The notes: generated from the letters alone by a model not told the origin. A stretch of DNA of 64,000 nucleotides from Sternotherus odoratus (GCA_032164245.1 JAVMKO010000003.1:29883390-29947389), one strand, 5' to 3'. Positions 23,725-36,280 are shown, numbered from the stretch's first letter. Numbers and translations: made by a program.

Positions 23725-25806
23725 TAGGCTGACCATATTTCCTTTAGACAAAAACGGGACATTGGGATGGCAAAAACGGGATGGGGGGGCATGGCCCCAC
23801 CTGGGCCCCCCAGTGCTGGGCGGGGGGAGGAAGAGGGGGGTCGGGGGGATGGATGGAGGAATAAGCAGAACAGGGATGGAGGATGAAGAGGATGGAGGGA
23901 GAGAGAGAAGGGGGGATGAGGGATGAAGAGGATGGAGGGGACGGAGGGAGAGAAGGCACGAAGGTGAGAAGGGAGAGGATGGATGGATGAGAGAAGAGAT
24001 GGGGGTAGGGAGCAGGGGGGATGGAGGAGGCAAGGGACAGCGAGAAGGAGGGATGGAAAGAAGGGAGATGGAAGAGGAGGCAGTGGACGGAGGGAGAGAG
24101 AGAAGGGAGGAAGGGAGAGATGGAGAAGGGGGATGGAGAGAAGGAAGAGAGGGATGGAGGGATAGAGAGAAGGGAGGAAGGAAGGGATGGAGGGATGGAG
24201 AAGGGGATAGAGAGAAGGGATGGAGGGAGCGAGAGGAGGCATCCTGCAACTGTGTGAACCCAGAGTAGCTTCACTGGAGTTCTGCCAGGCTGCCACGAGG
24301 CAGGATGACTGGGCTCAGCACCTGGCTCTCTGGAACCACTTCAGGATGTATGGATCCATCAAAATGGAAACACTTCCTGAAAGTGGGTCAATGTCACTTC
24401 AGAGGAAGATGCGGGGCGGGGGGGGGGAGGAGATTTCTGACAAAGTCAAACCACTTCTGTTTGGTTTTTAAGTGACTTTTCATTTAGAATGTTGTATTTT
24501 GTAGAATCGTGGCTAGCACTAGAATACAATCAAAAGAATACAAAGAATGGACGGAGGGAGAGAGCAGGGAGGAAGGGAGGGATGGAGAAGGGGGGTGGAG
24601 AGAAGAGAGGGATGGAGAAATAGAGAGGAGGAGGCGGCAGCAGGCGGCGGGCTGGAGGAGGCGGCAGATCAGAGCTGTCCGGAGCCGCAGCCGGGGGCCG
24701 AGCGCGCCGGCGGGGGGGCTGCCGGCCAGGTTTTATGAAGAGAGAAGGGATGGAGGGAGTGAGAGGAGGCAGTGGATGGAGGGAGAGAGCAGGGAGGAAG
24801 GGAGGGATGGAGAAGGGGGATAGAGAGAAGGGAGGGAGGAGAAATAGAGAGGAGGAGGCGGCAGCAGGCGGCGGGCTGGAGGAGGCGGCAGATCAGAACT
24901 GTCCGGAGCCGGAGCCGCAGCCGGGGGCCGAGCGCGCCGGCGGGGGGGCTGCCGGCCAGGTTTTATGAAGAGAGAAGGGATGGAGGGAGTGAGAGGAGGC
25001 AGTGGACGGAGGGAAAGAGCAGGGAGGAAGGGAGGGATGGAGAAGGGGGATGGAGAGAAGGGAGGGATGGAGAGAAGGGAGGGAGGAGGAATAGAGAGGA
25101 GGAGGCGGCAGCGGGCGGCGGGCTGGAGGAGGCGGCAGATCGGAGCTGTCCGGAGCCGCAGCCGGGGGCCGAGCGCGCCGGCGGGGGGGCTGCCGGCCAG
25201 GTTTTATGAAGAGAGAAGGGATGGAGGGAGTGAGAGGAGGCAGTGGACGGAGGGAGAGAGCAGGGAGGAAGGGAGGGATGGAGAAGGGGGGTGGAGAGAA
25301 GAGAGGGATGGAGAAATAGAGAGGAGGAGGCGGCAGCAGGCGGCGGGCTGGAGGAGGCGGTAGATCAGAGCTGTCCGGAGCCGCAGCCGGGGGCCGAGCG
25401 CGCCGGCGGGGGGGCTGCCGGCCAGGTTTTATGAAGAGAGAAGGGATGGAGGGAGTGAGAGGAGGCAGTGGACGGAGGGAGAGAGCAGGGAGGAAGGGAG
25501 GGATGGAGAAGGGGGATGGAGAGAAGGGAGGGATGGAGAGAAGGAGGGAAGGAGGAATAGAGAGGTGGAGGCGGCAGCGGGCGGCGGGCTGGAGGAGGCG
25601 GCAGATCGGAGCTATCCGGAGCTGCAGCCGGGGGCTGAGCGCGCCACCGGCGGCGGCGGGGGGGGGGACGTTTTATGAGTCCATGTTTTATGAGTCCTGC
25701 CCCCAAAACGGGACAAAATTTATATTTTGGACAAAAAGACGGGACGGTTAAAAAACATTAAAAAAACGGGACTGTCCCGTTCAAAATGGGACATATGGTC
25801 AGCCTA
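23725..25806. mobile_element. 2.08-kb hAT-type element filled with tandem repeats
   Basis: The inverted ends TAGGCTGACCATAT (23725) and ATATGGTCAGCCTA (ending 25806) match over 14 bases. The 8-bp duplication GTAAACCC lies at 23717-23724 and 25807-25814. Next to the ends is the 'acgggac/gtcccgt' motif typical of this hAT group. The interior is a purine-rich GGA/GAGA stretch (23810-24240), a unique ~290-bp spacer (24245-24540) and a GC-rich tandem array (24540-25670). No transposase is visible. The long Pro/Ser- or Gly/Arg-rich frames are composition artefacts. Confidence 0.85.
24540..25671 (+). repeat. ~225-245 bp tandem repeat array, about five units
   Basis: Units can be phased on 'ttttatgaagagagaa', which occurs at 24731, 24961, 25202 and 25427, with a degenerate form near 25673. 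The spacings are 230, 241 and 225 bp, then about 245 bp. Each unit has a purine-rich half (ggatggagggag, ggaggaagggaggg) and a GC-rich half (gcggcagatc, gagctgtccggagccgcagccgggggcc, gcgcgccggcgg). Units differ mainly by small purine-block indels, as expected for a minisatellite. Confidence 0.85.
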
Positions 25807-26828
25807 GTAAACCCAAAATTATACCATCTTCCACTGCAGAGAGAACTGTACAGTGTATGCTCATGAAATTGACCCCTCCCCTCAATGTGAAGAGAAATAT
25901 ACACAGCTTTCTGGTCCAAGTTATAAATTTCCACACACTGGTTTTAAACAAAACAAAACAAGTTTATTAACTACAAAAGATAGATTTTGAGTGATTATAA
26001 GGGCTAGAAAACAGATCAAAGCAGATTACCTAGCAAATAAAACAAAAACACAATCTAAGCTTAATATTCTAAAGAAATTGGATATGAGTAGCAAATTCTC
26101 ATCCTAAATGTTGTTTCAGGCAGTTTTCAGAGATTATTGAATGCAAGCTACACTTGCAGCTTAAAACTGGGTATTCCTTTCACAGGCAAAATATCCCTCT
26201 AGCCTGGGTTCAGCCCTTCTCACCCAGTTCAGTCCTCTTCTCAAGTGTTTCCAAGCATCTCCTTTGGGCAGGGAGTCAGTGAAGAATGAGCCACAATTAT
26301 CTCACTCCCTTGCCTTAAATAGGTTTTGCATATAGTGGGAACCTTTTGTCTCCAACTTTAGTTCCCACACCTTTCAGTGGAAAAACTATGATGGAGTACA
26401 GTACCAGGTGACTTGGTCACATGGGTCCGTAGGATCCTACTAGTCATGAGTCAGAGGCCTTTTGTAGTGTCCTCAAGAAGGTTTCCCAGGAAGGCTCCCC
26501 TGTGGGAGATTAGCATTTTGTAAAACCTATTGTTTTCCCTAATGGCCCTTCTCAGCCAGCCAGCCAGACTGATTGCATTCTGTCTAGTGGACATTCCCAA
26601 GGTGTAAACACATTTGCAATAGCTGCAGAGACAATATTCCTAACTTCAGATACCAAAATGATAAAATGTTTACAAACAGGACAATCATGTTCAGTGAATC
26701 ATAACCTTTACAGTGATAGCTCACAGGACCTATCTTGCATAAAGTACATCAGAGTTATGCCATACTCGTATCACAATATTTCTATGAAAAATATGGGGTA
26801 TAGTGGGATTTAGGTTCCTGTCATTTAA

Positions 26829-27063
26829 GGTATGTCTGCACTGAAATAAGACACCCACAGCTGGCCCAGGTCAGCTGATTTAGGCTTGAAGTGTTATAAA
26901 ATTGCAGTGTAGACTTTTGGGCTCAAGCTAAAGCCCAGGCTCTGGGACCCCAGAAGGGGGAAGGGTCCCAGAGCTCAGGCTCCAGCCTGAGTATCTACAT
27001 TGCAATTTTATAGCCCAGCAGTTCAAGCCAGACATGGGTGTTTGACTGCAGTGTAGACATACC
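26829..27063. mobile_element. Fold-back MITE (turtle 'tatgtct(a/g)cactg' type)
   Basis: The ends are GGTATGTCTGCACTG and CAGTGTAGACATACC. The inner sequence is also self-complementary: 'ttataaaattgcagtgtaga' pairs with 'tctacattgcaattttata', and 'gctctgggacc' pairs with 'gggtcccagagc'. The whole 235 bp can therefore fold as one long hairpin. No coding capacity. Confidence 0.7.
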
Positions 27064-28587
27064 CAGAGGCATTTCTGAACATTTTGATCCCACAGATAAT
27101 GTTTTCAAGAGTGACTAGTGAATTTCAGTATTACCCTTATGGGGTACTCAGCTCTTAAGAAGCCCTGATTTTCAGAAAGCATTGAGCTTGCCCTCTGAAA
27201 ATCAGGCCCATTCACAGTGTTTCAACTTCAGCATCCAAGAATTAAGACCCTCAAAATGGTGACTCCCTTTTTAAACCTTAGCCATAGACATCTGCTTTTT
27301 CAAATGCTAGGGGAACTGAACGGTGAAAATGGAGGCTCTTTACTGTCTCTCAGTGATGTGTCAAAAAATGAAAATATGATAAATCCATTATAACTTTTTC
27401 CTTACTTTGAAGCACATAGGAAATATTAAGTATCCTAAAACAATAAAAAGAAAAATCAAATGTGTGGTATAATAACTTGGCCTTAGAGAAAAGAGAAAAA
27501 TATTGGACTGCCTAGCCATTGTACAGTATAAGAAAAATAGCTCACCAATACCACAAATCTTATTTTAAAACAGAGAGCAGACATCTTTAGCAAATCAAAT
27601 ACGTAATATACACAGCAAAATTTCAGCAGCATAGTTGAAATGTTAAGAAGTCTCTGACTTATGCCAAACATGTCAACTCTGTTCCTTGCTTCAAGACTGA
27701 CAGCAGCAAACTTGCTCTGACATACAAGACCTGAACTGAATGTGCAAAATGAAAGGCCAAAACCTGACAAACTACTGTACCTCAAGTCTTTTACCATCAT
27801 ATCTGTAATGAAATTTCCATTATAAACTTACCATTTAAACTTTTAAAGTTGTGTTTGATTGATACAAATGGTTACTATAGTAGAAATGCATTTAGTTTAC
27901 AATGCAAATTGCCAGCCTGTACCAAATGGTCTCAAACTGTTCTGAGGCTTTGTACTCCCTAATTTCCAAATAAAAGTATTTTAAATCTCTTAACCTGGAA
28001 ATGGGGAGTTTGTTGCTTTTCACAAGGTTCAGATGCTTCTTTGACAAACTTCAATCAAAGTAATACAAATATTAACTTAATGCAATCAAGAAGGAAGTGC
28101 ATTAGCAGGTTACTAGACTCTGCTGGTCATATCTCACTTACACTAATATTAGCTAGTGTGTAACGGGGACACTAAAAATGGCTGTGTCCTCTTTAGGCAA
28201 GGTCGGAGGACCCAACTTTGCTGCTCTTTTACTCTTAGATCAATGATTCTTGGAATGGAGTGTAGGAGTGCAGGCTCCCTAGCAGGGAGCCATAAAGGCC
28301 AAATACAGCCCATCACAAGTAGACTGTGTGTTTTGGAGAACCTTTATAGGTTAAATTCCAGTTAGGGCAATTTAACAGAAGTAAAATATCCTTGACATGT
28401 GGGGCAAGGTCTAGAAGAAGGTTAATGGCCTTTTCCTCTCTCTCAGAGCATTTGCATGAGTAGGTTGCTTCTTGCCCTTGCATACCTTCTGAGTCAGGCA
28501 TATATCTACCCCCATTGTCAGAGTGTGTTTCCATTACAGTATGGATCAACTAACCCGGGCATTCAATACTTATGTTTGGGACTAAAT
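27064..28587. other. Unassigned AT-rich sequence
   Basis: No supported gene. A 105-codon minus frame at 27483-27800 has no recognisable motif, lacks flanking splice signals I would trust, and is probably chance. Confidence 0.4.
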
Positions 28588-28780
28588 ATAGCTGTGTAGA
28601 TGTTCATACTCGGGCTGAAGCTTGGGCTTGGAGACCCTCCCTCCCTCTTCAAGATCCTGAGACCAGGCTCCAGCCTGAGCGTGAACATCTGTACTGCTAT
28701 TTTTAGCCCTGCAGCATGAGCCGATTCAGGGTCCGAGGCTCACTGACACGGGTCTTTTTTTCTGCTACATGGACATACCT
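28588..28780. mobile_element. Diverged fold-back MITE related to 26829-27063
   Basis: 'tgtgtagatgttcatactcgggct' pairs with 'cctgagcgtgaacatctgtactgcta'. The right end 'gctacatggacatacc' resembles the TIR of the element at 26829. The left outer TIR is degraded. Confidence 0.45.
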
Positions 28781-31640
28781 TTTCCTCCTTATAACAGCAT
28801 TCTTAAAGGGTTTGTTTTTCACTAAAAAAAATATCCATTTTAGGATCATACATTTTCCGTACTGTTTTCTTTTCTCACCTCTTTTATACTAATTATTACA
28901 GAATACTGCAGGGCAAAAGATAGATCCTGATGTCTCAAGCTTTTCTTCATAGGAGTATTCTTCTCTGGGCTGCTGACTGAAGGGAGAACATTATGTTTCC
29001 CTCTTTGTAAACTGAGCCTACAGGAACCTTCCTGGAACGTTGTCATTGTACTTAGATATTTATCAGCAGGTAGTCCTGAGAGGGCTGTGACAAGCTCTTT
29101 CTATCTCAAAATCTGTCTCAGAGTACTAACATTTCTCTAACATATGAAAGAAAGCACATCTCTTTCCTCTACTTTATGGAAATCTCTCAAGTTCAGTCGT
29201 CCATGCTTCCTCTTGATCTTTGCAATCTCAATTTGAAATATGATTTGAACTTTGAACTCCCATTTCTGTGTTCAGTGCTCCCAATTTGGTGCACCACTGC
29301 TGACATTCTTGCTTGGCAAATATCTATGCCATCTTTTATATTTGTGCACAGAGATATTTTCTCAATTTCATGACTTACACCTTTCTGCATTTTTTCTCAT
29401 AATGTCTGTGTGACAGCAGGTGTTCCCATGCTGGCTTCTGCTGGGGGCAAGACAGTCTGGAAAACTCAGTGAGGATCAGGAGTAATGGATTTTCTACCTG
29501 GCTTTCACCCGCCATTATTCATGAGAGAGAACAGATTATTGTAATTCATGATCTCCAGTTCACAGGAAATGTTAATATTTGGTTTCGTTCTAATAGAGAC
29601 CAAACTCATTCATAAAAAAATTCCAACAAACTCGAAATTCTGAATATGTCGCGGGGGAGAATATTTCAGAAGAACTGACACCTGTTCCGAAACAAAATAT
29701 TCTCATATGAAACGGACAAGAATGTCCGTTTCAGTCAGCAGTTGCCAGGGTTCCCAAATCAGGGATCCCAGGGGTCTCAGACTCCTAGGCCATTTGGCTA
29801 CCAGGGCTTCCTGTTTAGGAGTTAGGCAGGCATGAGGATCAGCTGTCTCAGGAATTAGAAGGTTCTGGGGTTTGGGGCCCATGGCATACTGTCACATGAG
29901 ACTTCCCCCAGAATCATGGACCCCGGAAGCTTGTCCCACGACCCCCAGACTTCAAGCTCTGTGATAGTCTGAAAGCTGTGAAAGAAACCCAGTTTGATCT
30001 GGTGTTCTTGAGGCTTCCAGACTCCCTGGTGTGCATCTGGGAGCCTAGCCCTGGAGACAGCTATGGCTTCCTGGGCTTTCGGACTTCTGGCTCCATGACA
30101 AGGATCGTAGGAGCCCTGGTATGGCTTGGATTCTTCAGAGCAGTAGATCCTGGAAACCCAGGTTCTGCAGCAGCCTGCCAGGAAAACTGGCAGGGAGCTC
30201 TTGCTTGTGATTTGACAAAAAAAAAAAATCTTCTAAACATTTGCTAAAAGTTTCGGTCTGACAAATCCAGAGTTTCAGTGGAAAATTTCTGACCAGATCT
30301 AAGAGAGAATGCTATGAAACTATGGTTAGGCCATGAATGGCACCATGATTCATGAATGAGCCACATTGTTGACAACAGAGAGATCAAGAAATAAAACAAT
30401 AAGATCTGTGAGATAGGGAGTGGCATGTCCTGTAAATTCTTGTGCTCCATGTTGTAAGGTTTCAAGCCCTCTTTTTTCCAGCTGCTAATTTTCTGTCTGG
30501 ATTATGCATAAATGTGGTTTGGGGGCATGTGGAGCTTTCTCTCCTACCAATCAATAACAGAGAGTGGTAGTTTGGAAGTTTTTTTTTTTAAAGGAAAAAT
30601 TAGGGCAGAAAAATAGAAGCAGTATTTGGATCTAAGAGTAGTGATATTTGTAATTTGGAAGGGATACCCACAGCCTTGGATGAACAGCTGATCAAGTGTT
30701 GTGCCTAGCAGTCACAGGTCTTAATTTGTTCTTGGGTAGCCTCATTGTCCCTTAGTAGTACAGGGGTCAAGAATAGTAACAAAAGAGCAGTGCCTTAAGG
30801 AGCTCAGCCCTAGCCCCTGAAGAAATTTGAAAATTAAGTCCTCTTCCCCTAGTTAATAATTGCTCAGAAATACGCATAATGAAAAGATTTGAGGAATGTT
30901 TCTCCTTCTACATACTTCGGTGCATAAAAAGATTCTACTATCCCTTTCTCTTTATTCAGATCTATGCAATGTCCTTTATTGTACTGAAATGCTACAGTAA
31001 ATTACATATTTTGTTCCCTTCTTCAGTGATTTTTACACACACACACAAACACACACAAACATTATATTACCAGCGCTTTAAAATAAATCTAAAACAGGTA
31101 CCTTGCTCATTTCCTTCTGATGTTTTACTGAGAGGCCACAGGTATGAAACACACAAGTCATATAATAGAGCTACGATAGGTTCAGTGGTCTCAGCCCTGA
31201 GCTAGCCTCCATTATTTCAGGGTCAGTTTTTTGTGTGTTTAGCAACATGACTGGACTTAAACACAGAAAGATCTTTGAACATATATTTTACTGAAAATGA
31301 GGTTCCTGCGCATTTTTAGATTTTACAAACAAAATGTAGAACATTCAACTTCTCAGAATAGGTAGCATTGTGTTAATATTCATACTGTGTACCCAAGAGA
31401 AGCACTATTATTTTTAGAAATAGTAGACATTTTGAAGGGTCATTTTAAAATAAAAGAGAAAAAACTGTATTTGTTACTCACTGCCAGTAGCATTCAGTTG
31501 GAGTTTAGCCAGTCCTACAATGTCCTGGAGATATGAATTCAAAATTAATATACAAAATGAAATATATACATAATCAGTTCCAGTTATATTTCTGTTATGG
31601 TCAGAGTGTAGGAAAAGTGTAAATTAGAAGTAAATGTATT
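28781..31640. other. Unassigned sequence, probable old repeat in the middle
   Basis: No gene. The part 29590-30300 ('gaaacggacaagaatgtccgtttc', then GC-richer 'ggatcccaggggtctcag') looks like an unclassified repeat because its composition differs from both flanks, but I cannot name it. An (AC)n tract lies at about 31034-31060. Confidence 0.35.
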
Positions 31641-31659
31641 ATAAATGCTGTGTAACTTG

Positions 31660-32170
31660 GTATAAATTTGAGATGCTGTTTAACTGTGCTGCAGAGACTG
31701 TGCAGTAGTTACACAACATGAGGTTACTGCTGTGTAACATAGCCCTAACTTGTTTCAAACTCTTATCTTGCCTTATATGTTTGTCTCATACTTTTTGTCT
31801 CATATGTTTGTCTCATATGTCTTGTCTTATACGGTTGTCTCTTGTCTCATATGCTTCAAACTTTTATCTTGTTCCATACATTCTTGCCCCACGTGTCTTT
31901 ACAAAATAGGAACTTTGTTTTTGTATGTCCTGTTCTTAAAAGGTTCCAGATAAATAGTAAAATAACTAGATAAGGAACAACGTCATCCCTTGTCAAGCTT
32001 GTCAAATTGCATGGGGCCCCTCTTGCCCCTCCTTTATTTAAACTAACATATAAAAAGGTCTTGGCAATGTATAGGGCCAAGCCACAATTTGAGTGTTAAC
32101 TCTGTGGCTTCAATTTGCTGAGCAAATAAACTTGTATTCAAGATTTCCTGTGTCTGCCTGTCTTTGAAGG
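31660..32170 (+). mobile_element. Probable solo LTR, plus orientation
   Basis: A TATAAAA box near 32050 is followed about 75 bases later by AATAAA near 32125, then 'cttgtattcaagatttcctgtgtctgcctgtc'. This is the R/U5 layout of a retroviral LTR. Between about 31765 and 31862 the U3 part has a small tandem array of 'tgtctcatatgt'-like units. The ends and target duplication are not resolved. Confidence 0.45.
31765..31862 (+). repeat. Short minisatellite, ~13-bp units
   Basis: Repeated 'ttgtctcatatg' variants (tgtctcatac, tgtctcatatgt, tgtcttatacgg, tgtctcatatgc). They are probably amplified U3 enhancer-like repeats in the LTR that contains them. Confidence 0.6.
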
Positions 32171-32569
32171 TAAAATTGGGAAAGGCCTCCAAAGGAACGA
32201 AGCCATTTGTGCAACAAGAGTTTTCCCATTGATTAGAATGGAAGCAGGATCAGATCCAATCCCATCTTCTTGTGCAATTTGTTACTGGAGAGAAAGCACT
32301 GTGATAAATATTGCCATTCACTAGATAACACAAACGGAGGTATCATATAACATCTTAGCTAAGTCAATGGTGTGTGACTTGGCGCATGGTGATTTTTTTT
32401 ACAAATTAAGAAACCTGGAATCCATTTAAAAATTCTGTAATAAAATGGTGGGGGTGGAGGGCTACATAGATGTTTTGCCAAGCAAAATGGTTTATTGCCC
32501 CACTGGTAAGCACTTAATGGGTCAGATTCATTGGGGTATATTCTGGCTGCTTTGGGACTCTGTGATCAC

Positions 32570-34440
32570 AGAATCATAGAAGAATCATAGAATATAAGGG
32601 TTGAAGAGACCTCAGGAGGTCATCTAGTCCAACCCCCTGCACAAAGCAGGACTAACCCCTAAGGACCTAACAACCTCTAAGAATGGAGATTCCACCACCT
32701 CCCTAGGTAACCCATTCCAGTGCTTCACCACCCTCCTAGTGAAATAGTGTTTCCTAATATCCAGCCTAGACCTCCCCAACTGCTGACTATTGCTTCTTGT
32801 TCTGTCATCTGCCACCAATGAGAACAGCCAAGCTCCATCCTCTTTGGAACCCCCCTTCAGGTAGTTGAAGGCTGCTATCAAATCCCTGCCTCAATTTTCT
32901 CTTTGGCAAACTAAACAAGAGCAGTTCCCTCAGCCTCTCCTTGTAAGTCCTTTGCTCCAGCCCCCTGATCATTTTTGTTGCCCTCTGCTAGACTTTCTCC
33001 ATTTGTACACATCATTTCTGTGGTAAGGGGCCCAAAACAGACACAATACTCCAGATGTGGCCTCACCAGTGCCGAATAGACGGGAATAATCACTTCCCTC
33101 GATCTGCTGGTAATGCTCCTACTAATGCAGCCCAGTATGCCATTAGCCTCCTTGGCAACAAGGGAACTGTTGACTCATATCCAGTTTATCATCCACTCTA
33201 ATTTCCATGTCCTTTTCTGAAGAACTGCTGCTTATCCAGTTGGTCCCCAGACTGTAGGGGTGCATGGAATTCTTCCATCCTAAGTGCAGAACTCTGCACT
33301 TGTCCTTGTTGAAACTCATTAAATTTATTTTATCCTCATCCCCCAATTTGTATAGGTTACTCTGGACCCTATTCCTACCCTCCAGCATATCTACTGTTTC
33401 CCCTCATTTTTGTGTCATCTGCGAATTTACTGAGGGTACAATCTAATCCATCATGCAGATCATGATAAAGATGTTGAACAAAACCGGCCCCAAGACCAAC
33501 CCCTGGGGCACACTGCTTAATACCAGCTGCCAACTAGACAGAGCCATTGATCACTACCCATTAAGCCCAACGATCTAGCCAGCTTTTTATACACCTTATA
33601 GTCCATTCATCCAATCCATACTTTTTTAACTTGCTGGCAAGAATACTATGGGAGACAGTATCAAAACTTTGCAAAGTCAATATATATCACCTCCACTGAT
33701 TTACCCATATCTACAGCACCAATTATCTTATCATAGAACTTAATCAGGTTCTCTAGGCATGACTTGCCCTTCGTGAATCCACATTGACTGTTCCTGATCA
33801 CCTTCCTCTCCTCCAAGTGCTTCAAAATGGTTTCCTTGAGAATTTGTTCCATTTTTTTCCAGGGACTGATGGGAGGCTGGCAGGTCTGTAGTTCCCCAGA
33901 TTCTCCTACTTCCCTTTTTTAAATGTGGGCATTAAATTTGCCTTTTTCCAATCACCCAGGACCTCCCCCAATCACCACACATTTTCAAAGATAATGGCCA
34001 ATGGCTCTGCAATCACATCAGCCAATTTCTTCAGCACCCTCGGATTCATTAGATATGGACCTATGGATTGTGCACGTCCAGCTTTTCTAAATGGTTCCTA
34101 ACCTGGTCTTTCGCTGAGGGCTGATCACTCCCTCCCCATACTGTGCTGCCCAGTGCAGCAGTCTGGGATTCGATCTTGTCTGTGAATACCAAGGCAAAAA
34201 AGCATTGAGTACTTCAGCTTTTTCCATATCATCTGTCACTATGTTGCCTCCCCCATTCAGTACAGATCCCACACTTTCCCTGACTACCTTCTTGATGCTA
34301 CTATACCTGTAGAAACCCTTCTTGTTACCTCTCACATCCTTCCTAGTTGCAACTCCATTAGTGCTTTGGCCTTCCTGATTACACCTGGCCAACCTCTTGT
34401 ATTTCTACCACTTCTCTTTTCCAAAACTATTCTTCGACGC
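32570..34440 (-). mobile_element. CR1 LINE, ~1.9-kb 5'-truncated copy, minus strand
   Basis: The 3' end is at 32570 ('agaatcatagaagaatcatagaat', a short terminal repeat as in CR1). Minus-strand fragments with family resemblance are K-V-I-R-N-S-Q-C-G-F-T-K-G-K-S-C-L (33661-33852), the RT fingers region, and N-K-D-K-C-R-V-L-H-L-G near 33300, the thumb side. [19 protein letters not shown] lies near 32750, in the C-terminal domain. Several stops and frameshifts separate them. The 5' part (endonuclease) is absent. Confidence 0.85.
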
Positions 34441-35093
34441 ATACTCTTATTTCTGGGCTGTCACCACCTTTCCCTACACTTGGGAGGAAAAAAAGAGTGG
34501 AAAATTGATCATATTATTTTCATGTAACATCTTTCTAACATCATAATCCTGGAAATAGAAGTCCTGATTCTTGCCTCAGCTATAATGGTTTTACACTGGT
34601 GTAATTTGATTTAAGTGAAGTTACTTCTCATTTACACAGCTGTGAATGTGAATAGAATTAGGCCCCATGTCTCTCAACACAAACCCACATCAAGAGACTT
34701 ATTTGTGTTCAAATTGGGTCCTGAATACTGGAAATGACCCCACATGGATGGACCTTTGTTCCTACTCAGAACTTCAATGGAGTTCTGTGTGGATGCTAGT
34801 GTCATCTACATGGATCAGTTGGTAGAATTAAGGTCTTCAAAATTTCAAGAAGAAATTTTAGTAGATAACATTTCAACCACCTTTGAAAACCAAAAATTCC
34901 AAGTTAGATAGACAGACAAAAAACTCCTAACAGATTTCTAGGTCCTTTTCTTTTACTCATATTGCTGTTACTAGTGTTAAGTTACAAGGCCAAACTTCCA
35001 GAGGAGGTCTGAGAAGAGGCAGAAGTTAGGAGAAATCTGAAACTTGCCAAAACAACAGAAAACAGACATACAGACTCAAAAGCAAATCTTGTA
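34441..35093. other. Unassigned, with an old diverged repeat
   Basis: 34575-34665 ('ttacactggtgtaatttgatttaagtgaagttac') resembles a dispersed old amniote repeat also glimpsed at 57000-57060 ('ttgacttcaatggagttactc'). No gene seen. Confidence 0.3.
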
Positions 35094-35277
35094 CATCGGA
35101 CCCTCGCTGTAGCCCACATCTCTATAGTATGGGTTCGCGTACAGTGTGGTTGTTGCCATGAATACCAAATTGAAATATTTAAATTTGGGATCCATGACAA
35201 TGCATCCCCCATATTGACGTGGTCCGTGATGGACCGTGCATGGATCCCGAACCCCGGGCTATAGCAAGGGTCTGGTG
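35094..35277. mobile_element. Tc1/mariner-type MITE (184 bp)
   Basis: The ends 'catcggaccctcgctgtag' and 'ctatagcaagggtctggtg' are inverted repeats with TA on each side (35092-35093 and 35278-35279). It is non-coding. Confidence 0.7.
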
Positions 35278-35570
35278 TACTTGCAAAGTTTTGCATCAGA
35301 CCCTGGATGCTAAGCAACTCTAAACTTTTGGGGAGAAATCCTTGCCCTGTTGAAATCCATGCGAAATTCCCTTGATTTTAATAGAACTAGGATTTCATTC
35401 TTTTTTGCTGACAGTAGTTTAAAGTGTTTTAAGGTGGTTCACATCACTTCCCTTTTCTAGACCACATTCTTACCTTTGCAGAGCGGTGCACAGTTTCTTG
35501 AGTATCTTAAACCTCCTAGGGCTTGAACCAAAGTCCATTGAAGTCAATGGGAAGAAAATCAATCAGGGCC

Positions 35571-36280
35571 TGTCACGGGGGTCCACACTCACCCCTGTGG
35601 CGCCTCCCGCTGGTCGTCTGGGGAATCAGCTCCTTCAGCATCTAGAGCGCCCTCCTCAGGTTGATGCCCCGCTCCTTTGCTGGCCCCGTGTCCCTCCCGG
35701 ACCCCGGTGCCCTCCAACTGTGGGTGCTGCACCCCTGCAGTACCCCCTTTGGTGTGAGGGTCTCCCCTCCCCGGGGGAACCCTCTGCCCCCTATCCCCAC
35801 CTCGCCTCAGAGTGTGCCACTGTCAGTCACCACTTGCCCCCGCTCACTGGGGCGGACTGCAGTATCTCATCACAGGCAAGGAGGGTTGGCCTGCTGTCGC
35901 TATCTCCAGCCCTGGGCTGCCCCCTGCAATCCTGGTACTCCTGGGTCGGGCCTGTGTCAGGCCCGGAGCTCTCGGCTAGAGCCTGCCCAGCTCCCTCTGC
36001 CCTGCCCCAGCTCTGCCCTAACCCAGGTGCCCGGCTGAAGCCCCTGCAGTCAGCCCTGTCTCCCTCTGAATGCAGAGGAGACTGTTTCTTCTAGGCCCCT
36101 GCCTCCCAGCCTTTATACAGGCCTATGTTTGGGGCGTGGCCACCCAGCTGGGCCTAATGCCCAATCAGGCCTGAAAAGCCTGCTGGCTCCCAGCCTTAAC
36201 CCCCTCCTTGGGCTATTTCAAACCCCTTTTTGGGCTTTCCCAAGCCCTTCCGGTAGGGGGCGGGTGGTCACCCCACCACA
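35571..36280 (-). mobile_element. Solo LTR, 5-bp duplication GGGCC, minus orientation
   Basis: The ends are TGTCACGGGGG and CCCCACCACA, with GGGCC at 35566-35570 and 36281-36285. The reverse of 'ctttata' near 36111 gives a minus-strand TATAAAG box. The element is strongly C-rich on this strand, which produces the long 202-codon plus frame at 35486-36094; that frame is not a gene. Confidence 0.85.

Larger units (their letters stand above)
23463..26830 (-). mobile_element. LTR-type element interrupted by a large hAT element
   Basis: It begins 'tgtgatgggttactcc'. After the hAT insertion (23725-25806) it resumes 'aaacccaaaattatacc' and contains 'aagtttattaactacaaaagatag', an antisense polyA-region phrase seen in turtle LTRs. 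The phrase 'gaagagaaatatacacagctttc' matches 'agagagatatacacagctgttt' in the LTR at 45889-47009, so the two belong to one family. The right end is estimated: either 'atcaca' near 26775 or 'cctgtca' near 26823. No clean target duplication. Confidence 0.55.

Noticed and set aside
23710..24296. Long minus-strand Pro/Ser/Leu-rich frames (up to 190 codons) and plus-strand Gly/Arg/Glu-rich frames
   Set aside because: Three frames are open at once over the same purine-rich low-complexity DNA inside a hAT element; this is composition, not coding.
27483..27800. 105-codon minus-strand frame
   Set aside because: Hydrophobic, no motif, no family resemblance, AT-rich context; the length is expected by chance in a 64-kb window.
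30000..30247. 89-codon plus-strand frame within 29978-30247
   Set aside because: It lies in a probable unclassified repeat and ends in a poly-A tract; no splice sites or domain.
35486..36094. 202-codon plus-strand frame
   Set aside because: It starts outside and runs through a C-rich solo LTR; Pro/Leu/Ser-rich with no family resemblance.
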